This document shows, one piece after another, positions 1-11,473 of a DNA stretch of 64,000 nucleotides. Source of the DNA: Globodera rostochiensis (lineage: Eukaryota > Nematoda > Chromadorea > Rhabditida > Heteroderidae). The DNA is taken from the NCBI GenBank assembly GCA_018350325.1, contig JAEVLN010000038.1, forward strand, positions 62,001 through 126,000, read 5' to 3'. How positions within the stretch are numbered: position 1 is the first letter of the stretch; the number at the start of each line of letters is the position of its first letter. The notes under the pieces are model-generated. The model was not told the origin of the DNA and ran no database searches. It worked only from the letters and a program-made list of their open reading frames with translations. The position numbers and the translations under genes are program-made.

Positions 1-569
1 ATCGTCGCGACGCCAAATTGGGACCAGGATGTGCAGGTGGCGGCCGACGATCCGATCAAAGATCAGACCAATGTGATGTGAGTCCAAAAAAATGCAGCAA
101 ATTCGCGCGCGCGCGCGCACATTTCAAACAATACAAAACGCCAAAGGTACACGTTGCACTTCTATGCCGGCACTCACAAGCAGGAACTGCGGGACAAGGC
201 GCTGCAGGCCATCAACAAAGGGCTGCCGTTGTTCGTCACCGAGTACGGCACGACGCCCAGCACGGGTGACGGCATGTCGGACCTTGGCGAAACATTGCAA
301 TGGTCCGCCGCTCTTGGCCTCCTGGCCTAACAGAACGAATTCCCGAAACATTTTTTTCTGGCATTTAAAGGTACGAATTTCTGGATAACAACCGCATTTC
401 CTACATAAACTGGGCCGTCGACGACAAGTCGGAGCAGTCCGCGGCGCTGCAGCCCAACTCCGTGCCGGCCGACGTGTGCAGCGACGCCAAAAGCACATCG
501 GGCGAATTTGTGAAGCGCGACTTGACCACCAAAAATGCCAAACCCCAAACAGGATGTGCCGACTTTTGA
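1..569 (+). CDS. GH5 beta-1,4-endoglucanase, 3' part
   Basis: Glycoside hydrolase family 5 cellulase; in cyst nematodes such enzymes are secreted from the pharyngeal glands to soften plant cell walls. The gene runs off the left edge. Visible exons are <1-77, 147-302 and 371-569, joined by GT-AG introns in consistent phase and giving 143 residues. The second exon has LHFYAGTH, then FVTEYGTTPSTG, where the Glu of TEYG matches the GH5 nucleophile. The third exon has NNRISYINWAVDDK, the usual strand near the end of the barrel, and stops at TGA 567-569. No carbohydrate-binding module follows the catalytic domain. The acid/base Glu (NEP) lies upstream, outside the window. The family is a classic bacterial-to-nematode transfer, and the introns show it is a resident eukaryotic gene rather than contamination. 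Family is secure; exact member is not resolved. Confidence 0.93.
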
Positions 570-1411
570 TGCCGACATAATTTAGTTCATGTGATCAGAA
601 CCGGTGGTATGTCCAGATCATTCATCATTTTCGGATCAATGCACGAAAAAATGGGTTACTGAACATTTTTACTATTCTCTCTGATCAGTCATTGGTACGG
701 TTTTAAGGAAAAGCCGGGCGGGATCGGGATTTTGTTTTTTTAATTCAAAATTTGAATTTGCATTAATTTTTTGGGAAAAGAATCTGGAAAGTCCCGAAAT
801 TCTCGTTTCTGATGGAACGGACCAAAGCCGTCGAAAACCAATCAATTCAAAGCGATCGGCGGACTCCGATTTTTCACTTCTTTAATGTTTTAGGGAAAAA
901 TGCGGCGGCGATTGTAGCCCCAGGGGGGAGTTAGCTCAGAGCTGGGCACGCCAGCTGATCAGCTCCAAATCTGGTGAACTGAAGAACCGCGCTTCTACGA
1001 TTCGGGAAAACCGCCAACCCTTGTGGGCGCCGGCTCCAACTGCCCTGGGGCAGAATATCGGCGCTTAAATAATCAGTGATTTCTCGCGGTGATAATACAA
1101 TATTGATTGATGATCAGGATGGTGGGGGACAGTCGGGAAGCATCCATCATTCACGTGCAAAAGGTCACAGTGATTGTTGAGGAGAAGATAGATTGATCGA
1201 TGGGAATGATATAGGGGACATAGTTTATGGCAAAGTGTTTCCGATCGGATGAGTGTCCGGTAGGGAAAAAGCTGAACCTTGATTTTGCGGGAGCAAAATT
1301 TTCCAGAAACTTTTGGCAATTCTGATCCAGGGGGGACACTTAAAAATGGTGGGCCGGGACTCGCCGGAAAATCCCGGCCAAATGTGTCCCATACCAATGG
1401 ACAACAAATCA
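570..1411. other. Intergenic, no gene seen
   Basis: AT-rich DNA between the convergent endoglucanase and F-box-like genes. The reading frames here (around 1065-1455) show no family motif and are mostly antisense to the F-box-like last exon. I see no promoter or RNA gene. Confidence 0.6.
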
Positions 1412-3725
1412 TCAACAAACAGCAGGCAGTCCACGACAATTAATGCTCGAATCACTGATCTGAATATTGATCACATTCTTCTTCCAATTGCGATCAATTG
1501 CTTCGCGCTCCCATTCCGCCCATTTCTGGTGCTCATCTCTTGCGATCGGAGCCCTTTTCAGCAACCATGTGCTATTCTGAACGCGTTGAAATGCCAATTG
1601 TTCGCGAGTTTGTTCATTCTCCAATGCAAATGGCACAAATTGATCGTAATTATGCAAATAAACAACAATAATGTAATTGACAGAAGCGTAAGCATTGCAA
1701 AACTCCTAAAATGGCATAAATGTGTCAAAAATCCAATTTTTAAATGAGAATTCGAGAGCACACCTGTTTAAGTGTCTCCACCATTGCTGTTAAGTTGTAT
1801 TGATAAAAATATTTCAACACTTTCGGACGTCCATCGTCACGCGGAGTGTGAAGCCATTTGGCCAGCGCTTGGCCACCCGAAGCTTCATGGTGATCATCGC
1901 CCAAATCGCAAGGGACTGTTGAGACGGGGGGACGGATTGATCGGAGGTTGGCACAGTCGCGCAGAACGGTGGGCGAAATGTGAGTGCACAGTTTGGACAA
2001 AATCTCGGAATTGAGCTCCATTTTGTTGACCTTGGACTTGAACAGGGGCCAAACATGTTGCGCAACAAGCTCACAGCACCGGTTGCTGGAAATGGAGAAC
2101 ATTTTTGTTTAATCACCCACCCCTTGGACCAAATAACCCGTAAATGTTCAGCATCAAATTGATGTCCATGTTGAACAGGTGGTGTTGAAAGCGACGGAGA
2201 AAGTCGATGACAGTGTGATCGATATAACTTGAAAATGATTTGTTTTTTAATTAATAACGACATAATCCGAATGGACGGATAAACACATCGATTTGGAGAA
2301 CGGATATACCCATTTTAAGGCAATCATGAGCGCCAAAACTATTTAAAAAGGAAAACCGCCATGGCACTTAAAAAGGAAAACCGCCATGGCACTTAAAAAG
2401 GAAAACCGCCATGGCCCACATAACGGGAAATTGTTTAGCTTCGTCAGTTCAGTTGCATCATCTATTATACTTTTGCTACCATCTCGATTAACACCACCCA
2501 ACAGTCCCGACAACATTCCCAAGTCAACAATTGTTTCGACAGAAAAGCCCAAACCCATTAGGGGGACAATTTGTCTGTGGGACCTGTAGGATCCGTCCGT
2601 ACTCACCTAAACTACCGTAATCCTTCCCCCATCATTTGCCAAATCTTGGATCGATCGTATTTTTGGCCCATTTCCATTAATCCCCTGAGCACAATCAGGC
2701 ATGGGCACGGATATCCGCGGGTATATATATCCACTGTATATCCGGATAACGACGGATATAAATTTTTGAAAAATGAGACGGTACAAACGGATACGGAGAT
2801 ACCGGGGCCGCGGATATATCCGGACACGGATTTAAACATTTGTATCCATGGCCGCCATGCCTGTTTTCCCCAAGCCTGTATTAAGCTGATCCATCTCACC
2901 AAATCTTCAGATTTTTCATATTCATTCTCAGTCAGGTTCCCTGCCTGAACGTGTTCTAACTTTGTGCTTAAACTTCTCCAAATAAATTAAGCAATTCCCA
3001 ACAAGTGTTGATCGGACACAACAGTTGGACCTTTTGACATGGGACATTTTGAACAATTTTCCTTTATGAAACATTTTGGAGCAGTAATTGTCCATGGCAC
3101 TTTTTGATAATGATGTTCTTAACAAAATCTAAAAAATGCCTAAACGATGTGCCAAAATTACAAAAAACTTTTTCGCCGCGGGGCCTAAATCCATATTGTG
3201 TGAAAATTTCGCAAATTGTCACCGAATGGTAATTTCGTTGAAGCCGGCCAATTTTCCAGGCGGGGGCCCCTGCTGAATTGGAAGCCATTCGACGCGCGCG
3301 TGTTCTATGCGTTTGAAAATGGTCGCGTCCTTGCGCTTGACACCGCCCTCCGGGCGCAGAATTTCCATCTCGCCAAATGTCCATTTGCGCGTTTTGAAAT
3401 GCGTGTCCGCCAACCCGTCGAATCGATATGAAAGCATTGCCAGTTTGAGTCCGACTTCGGCAGGTCCAAGAAATGGGAAAATGCTCAACCAAACGTCGTC
3501 ACAAATGATGCTGAAAAATTCATTTTTAAATTTCAAAAAATGCTTTAAAAGCGGCGCTCACATTTGCCGCAAAATAATCGGCTTTTTCTTTTTGCCGGCA
3601 ATGCGGGCGCTTCGCCTTGTGCCGGAAAAAGTGATCACTGATCCGGTTGGCCCCGCCGGCGATTGACGGCGATCCGAAGAAATGGTGGAATTGTTGGGCC
3701 TCTTTTTCTTTGCGGAGGGTGCCAT
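1412..3725 (-). CDS. F-box-like family protein (copy A)
   Basis: Member of a nematode F-box-like family, presumably a substrate receptor of SCF ubiquitin ligases (inference from the fold). Exons 3725-3562, 3510-3223, 2227-2138, 2085-1764 and 1705-1412 join in phase to 385 residues with no internal stop. Order: a basic N-terminal tail (MAPSAKKKRPNN), then the F-box-like helix pair ICDDVWLSIFPFLG and GLKLAMLSYRFDGLADTHFK, a linker, a helix with TVIDFLRR, a segment HISPTVLRDCANLRSI, the block GQALAKWLHTPRDDG, and a C-terminal part with NYIIV and WLLKRAPIARDEHQKWAEWE. All blocks occur in the same order in the copies at 45.2-46.6 kb and 16.3-18.2 kb. The start is set by alignment with the 46.6 kb copy. 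Function is otherwise unknown. Confidence 0.85.
2344..2415. repeat. 24-bp tandem repeat, 3 copies
   Basis: Three near-identical 24-bp units (aaaaaggaaaaccgccatgg plus cact) lie inside the second intron of the F-box-like gene. There is no sign that they are coding. Confidence 0.85.
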
Positions 3726-4320
3726 TTTTTTCTTCAAATTTGTCGAAAAATGCCTAATAAAAAGGAATAGGTAAATAATCCGACAGGAAATACACGCAAA
3801 AAGAGTAATAATAATCAATATAAGTGCTTCTTTTAAGGCAGCAAATTCTGTGCCTTTCTTTCTTCCCAAATTTATGCATTTTTTCCCATATATTACACAT
3901 ATTGTTTAACGCATATAATGGCAAAAATTGTTAGGATATACTGATATATATATATATATGTGTATTGCTTTAACCCGCAAATTCCGTCAACTCCCATTTT
4001 TATGCACTTTTTATAGAGATTTGGTATGCGCTCATGCGATTATTACATATTGTGGTACTTACACATAATGACAAAAATTGTTAGCATATACTGTTGTATC
4101 AAAGCGAGGACAAAATGATTGGTTGTGTTGAGTAAATTGCAAGCAAATGTGTATTACGAATGAATAAAGAATAGAATTTTTTCTATATTTTTGAATCGAA
4201 TATATAATTAGTTGCAAAAAACTGATTTGTGAGAACATCCCAACGCTCAAAAATGTGTCCCAAATTTTGAGGTGGAAGAAGAACGGGTTAAATTTGTCCC
4301 CTATTATCCATTTATTTTCT
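3726..4320. other. Intergenic between two minus-strand genes
   Basis: Upstream region of the F-box-like gene and downstream region of Atg4. It holds two diverged copies of an AT-rich motif (acaaaaattgttag then atatactg) near 3920-3950 and 4070-4095, plus a short TA microsatellite near 3945-3960. No gene was seen. Confidence 0.5.
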
Positions 4321-7300
4321 TCATTTTAATTCGAGCACTTCAAATTCCTCGTCACTGTCGTATTCGAGGTCGTATTCTGAATACAACAAAACTGTTTTTA
4401 AGAAATTATAACAACAAATTCAATGCCCAAATAAATAACCCCACCCCAACTCCCCCAACCTTTAATGTTGAGCGGGTCGTCACGAAAAAAATCGCTTTCA
4501 AATGGCGTAAATTTTGGCCATCCCTTTGGGCGAGAATCGAGAATTTCGAACAGGGGCGGCGAAGAGCTGGGCAGAACGGAAGTCTTAAAACGCAATCTTT
4601 TGTCAGACTTGGTCGTTTGAGTCTGATCGGAATCGATCAATGAATTCGATCGGACTTTGAGTCTAATCAAATTGAAATCAGATCAAACTCCATTCATCTC
4701 ATGAATCCGATCAGACTTTGAGTTTAATCAAATTGAAATCGGATCAGACTCCATTCATCTCATGAATCCGATCAGTTCCCTGTGCCCTCAGGCGAGAATT
4801 TGAAACCAAAATCTGTTCAGTTGATCTGTTGGGTTTGTTAAAAATGGACCTTAAGCCGATGCACAAGGTCCTTGTACTCCTCCAGGTTTCGTGTCAAGAA
4901 TCCAAGTGCCAATGACGGGTCTAAATTAAAAAAACAAAAAATCAACAACACTGTTTCGACCATAAAGCTGCATTTTGTAATATGTCTGATCTGGACCTCT
5001 GAATGGACACCAACGATCGAAATCAGATTCAGCCATACAATAATAAAACTTTTGAGGTCCGATCAAATCAACTTTTGGGATCCGATCAAATCAACTTTTG
5101 GAATCCGATCAAATCAACTTTTAGGGTCCGATCAAATCAACTTTTGGGATCCGATCAAATCAACTTTTGGAATCCGATCAAATCAACTTTTAGGGTCCGA
5201 TCAAATCAACTTTTGGGATCCGATCAAATCAACTTTTGGAATCCGATCAAATCAACTTTTAGGGTCCGATCAAATCAACTTTTGGGATCCGATCAAATCA
5301 ACTTTTGGGATCCGATCAAATAAACTTTTGGAATCCGATCAAATAAACTTTTGGAATCCGATCAAATCAACTTTTAGGGTCAGATCAAATCAACTTTTGA
5401 GATCCCGATCAAATCAAACTTTTGGATCCCGACCAAATCAACTTTTGAGATCCCGATCAAATCAACTTTTGGAATCCGATCAAATCAACTTTTGGGATCC
5501 CGATCACATTAGTGAGCTGCCCCCCCAAAGATAGTACTATATGAACTGATTCAGACTCATAAGTACATAAACCACTCAGACCAAGTGTTTTGAAGTCCAT
5601 TGTGAGAATGTACGGGCAATGAAAAGAAGTGTCGTCAAATTCATGCACAGACGATCGGTTTGGCATTTCAGCGCCCAATGGCTTCTCAAAAGTGGGACCT
5701 GAAGATTTTCGCGAAAATTTTCAGAAAATTTTTAAAGAAAAAAAAAAGAATTTACTCCGTTGACATCACAAAAAAATGTGGCGAGAGAGAGAGAGAGGCA
5801 CTTACTGCTCGCGTGTCCTCCATTTTGGTCACCATTATAATGACGTTTCTCCTCTACTTCCTCCTCATCGTCATCAAGCCGTTCATTCGTTCCACCAGTT
5901 GACGAACATTCTGTCCACTTTTCCCTATAAAAAAATGTTGCCAATTTTTTAATTATTTAATTTAAAAAGTGGGATTTTCTTAATTTATCTAACATTGCTG
6001 AAAATGTCCAAAATTTCTCCCCCCAAGCAAACGCTGAATTTTTTTTAGACAAAAATTGGAGTGATCCGAGATCAGATTTTGAGATTTTTGACTGATAAGA
6101 TCGCGGGATCCTATGAAAGCTATTAAAATATTGAATCTGAGGACATTTCTTGACCGCGAATTTCAGAAAGTTCAACTCCCAAAATTTTAAGGTATTATAA
6201 AAAAATCTCCCAGAAAAAAAATTCTGGTAGGGAATGTCAATGCCCAAGAACTGCTTGTTCTTCTTGTGCGTCTTCCTACTTTTCTCCATCCTTCAAGTGT
6301 TGATGCTGTTGGGTCAGCGTTATCACATCGGCAAACGATTCGATGAACGAGTCGAGCATTGGCCGCTCAACGGAGGAGGACAGCTCACCGGGCTCGGACG
6401 CCGTTGACGAGCAGTGCAACGAATCAGCACCACCACCGCAGCCGCTTCGGGACGAAATTTTGGAAACCGACGAAGACGTTGTCGGAAAGGAGATGCCCTC
6501 CTTCAATGGGAAGGAGTTCAGTCATAAAAAAGTAAAGAAAGAGCCTGCTCAGGGCCTTGGTTAACAATCAAATTGATCTGAATAGGTGAACTTCTACAAA
6601 AAAAATTTTTTGGTTGGACTGCCATTTACATTTTTCGTATGGTTCCCCGTTCAGTTCAGCAAAGCTGATCTGAACCCAATCTAATCTTATACTCGCTGAT
6701 AACAACAACACCAGGATGAATGGATTTTAAAAATAAACAAAAAAAATTTGAACATGTCGCGTACCCCCTGGTTGTGTTGGTTGTTCAACGATGAGCTGGA
6801 CGACGATGGGCTGGCGGATAAAAGCAGTGACTGTGGCAGCGGTGGCAGGAACAGCCCCTCATCAACAGTACGGCTTGACGGGGACGTGGTGGAGCGGTGA
6901 TGGCGAAGATAGTCGTCCAGCACGGAAGTGTCCATTGCCGAGCATGGAGACGGGAATTCCATTTGCCGCAGCGAAGAAGCAACACCATTTGGGGCATCAT
7001 CCTCAAGCAGTTTTCCTGGAATAAATTTCAATCACCAAAAACTTTGGCACCGAACCAAATTTTGCCCTAATTTTTTAAGAATTTTTTTAATTAACCGAGT
7101 TGAACCCTTCACAACACACACACACCAAACCGACCATTCTTTTCCTGATTATAATTGTGGACGGGAGGAAGGAGCAGTACTTCGGTGTCGATCAACGCAT
7201 CCAAGCCGTTGGTGTTGGCGTTGTCGCTGGTCGATGAGGTGCCAGCCAAACGTCCATTGTCGTCGTCGTCATCATCAGTCAAATCGCAATCTGAACCTTT

Positions 7301-9665
7301 TTGTTGTTGTTGGCTCGACAACAAAAATATATGCCCAGAGGGTTAAGCGGAACCAAAAATTCAAAAAACTTGGGATTTTGTGTCAAAATTTTGAACATTT
7401 TGAGCAAAAAGGACACAAATTTATTCAAAAATAAATAAATAAAACTTTGTGCTGGAGGAGCGTCAATGTCCGTGAACTCCTGGCAAATGTGCGGATCCAA
7501 ATAGAGCAACTAAAAAAGTGTTCAAAATTAAAATTTACAAAAACAAAAACTCTCCCCCCCCCAACCTTTTTCCCAGCTGTGCCGTAGAAATACACCGCGT
7601 GCCGTGGACGTCCGCCCAGAATGCCCACACATTGGGGCAATTTGAAATATTCCCAAAATAAAAATTTTCATTTTTTTTAAGTTTTCGAACTAAAAAATGG
7701 CACACTCACAACGACAGCATTGAAATAGCACGGGTTGATGGCGGTTAGACCTGCGCGTTTATATTCACAATTAAAAAATCGACAAAAAAAAAATAGCAAA
7801 AAAACAATTTTTTAAATCAAAATTTGTTTAAATTTTGCAAAATAAAAAAATAACCAAGTCTAAGCGGAACAATGAGCAACAACGGTCGATTCCATTGGCT
7901 ATCATTGCCGGCATTTTGGTTGTTGCCATTGCCGTCTTCCGCCGCCCCGTCTTGCTAAAAATGCAAAAATTTTTTTTTTTTCGTTTTTGACCCAAATTTT
8001 TCCCCCACATTTTTATGCGGCAGGGACGCCATCATGCGAACATCGTCCGAAATTAGGCTTAAATTGGAAACAATTTTTTTTTGTTTTTTTTTTTTTTTGC
8101 AAAATCCTTACACATTGTCCATGGCGACATGCACAACCAAATTTGACCTGAAATATTGGTTGAATATGGGGACATAAACATCTCTTTAAACTGACCATTC
8201 ATCGTAGACAATAATCCTTTAAAAAAAAGGGACAAAATTAATAATTCCAAATAAAACCAAAAATGAAAGAAACCCCCTCCGGGCCAGCATTTAAGCAACA
8301 ACAAAAAAAAAAAGACCGCAAAAAACTCGGAAATCGAACCCCCAATGGAACTCAAACTTGAACGGTTTCGAATTTCGGAAAATTAGGGGGTCCTAAATTT
8401 TTTCATTAAAAAAAATTTGTTTTTTAACCTTTTGAGCACTTGCGCCATCGAATTTGGGCCCAACCACTCGCCAATCGATTTGCCCTCCAAAACGCCAAAT
8501 TGTGCTTAAAGGGGGTTTCTTCCACAAACAAAAAAATAATAATCCAATTTTTACCGATTTGATGAATTGAAAATTGTGCTGTCCGCTTGTCCTGGAACAT
8601 TCTCAGAAGACGCTGGTAGGCTTGAAACTTTAAAAAAACGAATTAATAAAATCCAAAACAAAAATTTGCAACAAAAAACCGAGAAAAACTGCTAAATGAA
8701 TGTTAAAATTTTGAGTAGAAATTGGCATTTATGAAATTTAATGCCAAAATCTAAGAAAAAACGAAATTAAAAAAAAAAAACTTGTTCATTGTCCTCTTGC
8801 CGCTTAGCCAATTCGTTGCTCCAACGCCAATCGGTGCCCAAATGCAATTTTAAGAGGGCCTTAAAACGCGGAAAAAAATTTTTTCAAAATTTTTGGAGAC
8901 AAACCTGAGCCAGAACCATTTGACCAACTCGGATCATGCAGCCCCAACCTTAACATTGCACAAATTAAAACAATAATTTAAAATAAAAGGTAAAATATTT
9001 TTGAGAAAATTTACGGGCGGGGCGGAGGCAAACCAAAATTACAAAACAAGACTTTTTAAAAAGCCTAAAAAATTAACCCAAAGCTTAAAATGCATCAAAT
9101 TTCTTTTCAAAAAATTTCAAACTGGCCTATTTGGAAGGGTTGGCCTCTCCAAATTTCATTATTGGCCAATAGTTTTGGGCTAATCTGAATAAAAAACCTC
9201 TGTCCGACGTGGGCCCATCGAAGCCGCCGATTGGTGCGGGCCAATTTTTGCGATAAGTAAACCAAATTAATGACCTCGAAAATTCTTTGATCGCTTCAAT
9301 ATCTAAATAGTAAATGAATTATTTTGAACCAATTTTTAAATATAAAAAAATTTGACGGGCAGAATGAATTTATGTCTGGAGGCTTAAAAAAATAAAACGT
9401 TGGTTTTTTTTTTTGGCAAAAATTTCTCTTTTTCATGCAAAAATTCGCAAAAAATTCGAAATGTTGAATAATTTTTTGCTATAAAAAGTATTTAGAATAT
9501 CAAAAAATTTCCAAAATTTTTTTAGTACACACAGAGCCTAAAAAAGCACCAACCTTTGGGTGAATGAACGGAACCAAGCAAATGCACACTGTTGGCGTAG
9601 TCGAGAAAGGCCAAATCTTCAAGAGTGGAAAAGCCAGGTTCCAGCGTTAGACAAACATCGATCAT
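4321..9665 (-). CDS. atg4: Atg4 cysteine protease with large internal insertion
   Basis: Autophagin: processes and delipidates Atg8/LC3. Exons: 9665-9554, 9302-9198, 8948-8905, 8859-8782, 8627-8555, 8504-8429, 8216-8196, 8147-8112, 8057-8009, 7954-7855, 7750-7710, 7652-7566, 7509-7446, 7290-7135, 7015-6765, 6500-6280, 5924-5806, 5698-5582, 4920-4850, 4622-4460, 4376-4321; phases agree throughout and give 679 residues. Landmarks: TYRKNWPAPIGG, GPTSDRGWGCM (catalytic Cys), WRW, EGKSIGEWLGPN, VHVAMDN, PLLLIVPLRLG, GILGGRPRHAVYF, YLDPH (catalytic Asp and His), FHCPYILTMDF, DPSLALGF, and an acidic tail with FEVL resembling the ATG4B LIR. Human ATG4B has 393 residues; the excess is a Ser/Asp/Gln-rich insertion between YLDPH and FHC (exons 14-18). 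Exon 12 has no AG at its acceptor. Exon 7 is only 21 bp. Intron 18 carries a minisatellite. Confidence 0.88.
4628..4775. repeat. About 61-bp direct repeat, 2+ copies
   Basis: Diverged tandem units containing catgaatccgatcagacttt and attcatctc, in the Atg4 intron between exons 19 and 20. Confidence 0.7.
5049..5506. repeat. 23-bp minisatellite, about 19 copies
   Basis: Units of the form gatcaaatcaacttttggg followed by atcc, with three variants (ending ttggg, ttgga, ttagg) cycling to make a 69-bp higher-order repeat over part of the array. It lies inside Atg4 intron 18. The open frames across it come from the repeat and carry no protein signal. Confidence 0.95.
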
Positions 9666-10850
9666 ACTTAAGAGTTTTACGTTCAAAGTGTGGCGAAGTT
9701 TCAGTTTCAGTCAGAAAAGGGGAGGTGCAAAAATTAAATTATTTAATGATGCATTTGTGTGCAATGAAAATGATGCCCAAAGTGTTGTTCACCTTGTCAG
9801 TGATCGGACATAATCCATCAGTGAAATGCACAATGAAAAGCTTAAACTCCGCTCTCTCTCTGTTAAGCCTAAAATTTAAACACAATTTAAATATGTGTAA
9901 TAATTAGGGCCACGATTTACCGTTATTTCCTATAATAATAGACCCACGTCTATTATTTTCAACCCCCCTCCAAAGGAGTCTATTATTTAGAGGGGGGTCC
10001 TACATAATTCAGGGGGGATGTTCGAATTCGAATTCGGGGTTCGACAAAAAATGCATTTTAAATCTTTTTTAAGACTTTCGCAAATTTTTTTATTTATTGT
10101 TTTGAAATGGTGGGAGATTTGTTGGACCAAATGTTCGAATTCGAATTTGGGGTTCGACATTTGCAAAATTCGAGCTCGGATTCGTGTTCTACGCATATTT
10201 TTACCACATAAAATATGCATTTTAAATTCGGGACCCCAATTCCCGAGGATTGCCCCCGGCTTAAACTCTCATCATCGAGGCGCTTTCAGCCGTCAAATTG
10301 TTAGACATTGCTCTCGCTGTCTGTTGTCATACACTATTTTTTATTTGCAAATATCTCTGCCTCTCTCACCCGTGGTTATCGTCGTTTTTACTCTCTTCTC
10401 TTTTTCTCTCTATTTCCTTCACTATTTCTACACTTTTTTTTTGTTGCGTATTTTGGGGTATAAAAATTGGCGCGGGGTTTGGACCGGTTCTCTAATGCTG
10501 ATTAGAGCCCGGCCGAAATCGAGATCTCGACCGATTCCGAGAGTCTAGGTCTCGAATCTCGGAAATTTGTCGAATCTCGGAATTTCGAGATTTCTAGGTC
10601 TCGAATCTCGGAAATTTGTTGAAAACTCCGAGACCTAAACTCTCGGAATTTCGAGATTTCTAGGTCTCGAATCTCGGAAATTTGTTGAAAACTCCGAGAC
10701 CTAAACTCTCGGAATTTCGAGATTTTTGATCTCGAAAATCTAGGTCTCGGCCCATCCCCAATTCTCGATCTCGGTCTCGGATTTTTCAAAATTCCGGGCT
10801 CTAATGATTATTGGTCCTTAAATCATTTTAGATAAAACTGAAACAAAAAT
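9666..10850. other. Intergenic region with AT-rich and palindromic DNA
   Basis: Upstream of Atg4. Around 9965-10215 there are two copies of a motif built from gttcgaattcgaattcgggg and an imperfect inverted copy ending in ttctacgcatattttt. From 10545 a tandem array follows, listed separately. No gene was seen; the frame at 10018-10548 has no recognisable domain. Confidence 0.5.
10545..10790. repeat. About 66-bp tandem repeat rich in TCTCGA/CTCGGA
   Basis: Two full and several partial units (aatctcggaaatttgttgaa, then aactccgagacctaaactct). Short relatives with tctcg words are scattered elsewhere in the window (35.5, 36.5, 53.7, 55.9 and 58.8 kb). Confidence 0.8.
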
Positions 10851-11173
10851 GGCATCCCCCGCAAAGAAAAAGAGGCCCAACATTTCCACCATTTCTGCTG
10901 ATCCCCGTCAATCGCCGGCGGGGCCAACCGGATCAGTGAATGGAAGAGATACTCAACGCCGCAGAAGCCGATCACTTTTACCGGCACACGGCTAAGCGCC
11001 CGCATTGCCGGCAAAAAGAAAAAGCCGATGATTTTGCGGCAAATGTAAGCGCCGTTTTTAAAGCATTTTTTGAAATTTTAAAAATGAATTTTTCAGCATC
11101 ATTTGTGACGACGTTTGGTTGAGCATTTTCCCATTTCTTGGACCTGCCGAAGTCGGACTCAAACTGGCAATGC
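10851..11173 (+). pseudogene. Truncated F-box-like gene fragment
   Basis: The first exon and the start of the second exon of the F-box-like family are recognisable (MASPAKKKRPN at the start; later the frame for ICDDVWLSIFPFLG and GLKLAM). Two lesions break it. A 32-bp stretch at 10939-10970, absent from the intact copies at 3.6 and 46.5 kb, shifts the frame and leads to a TAA soon after. Homology then stops abruptly after the codons for LAM near 11173, with unrelated DNA beyond. The splice donor and acceptor between the two exons are still present, so the copy came from genomic DNA and not a processed transcript. Confidence 0.85.
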
Positions 11174-11473
11174 CATATTTGTTTTCGTCACAAAATCTCA
11201 CTAGAAAAAGAATCGATGGATGGATTCGTAATTAATTTTTATGAAGTTAAATGAATTCCTTCTCCGATTGGCCGATCATGTAACGAAATTTGTTCTCAAA
11301 GAAAGGCTGATTTATGGTTTATGTATGTGATTAGAGGGAAAGGACGGGGCGTTCTGTTTGCCGTTTTGAACCTTTGGCATTCCGTCCTTCCCCGAAATTT
11401 TATGTTTTGGTCGTCTTAATCTCTTTCTGTCCGATCCGATCGCCATTTCACCCTGGCCATTCCCGTCCAATTC
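11174..11473. other. Intergenic, no feature seen
   Basis: About 300 bp between the F-box-like fragment and the end of the first transthyretin-like gene. No open frame or repeat of note. Confidence 0.6.

Noticed and set aside
1..569. Bacterial contamination
   Set aside because: Two spliceosomal introns in consistent phase and linkage to nematode genes show it is nuclear nematode DNA.
4872..5534. 220- and 106-codon open frames
   Set aside because: They are translations of the 23-bp minisatellite; a unit length not divisible by three but with no stops keeps several frames open. The true coding strand here is minus (Atg4).
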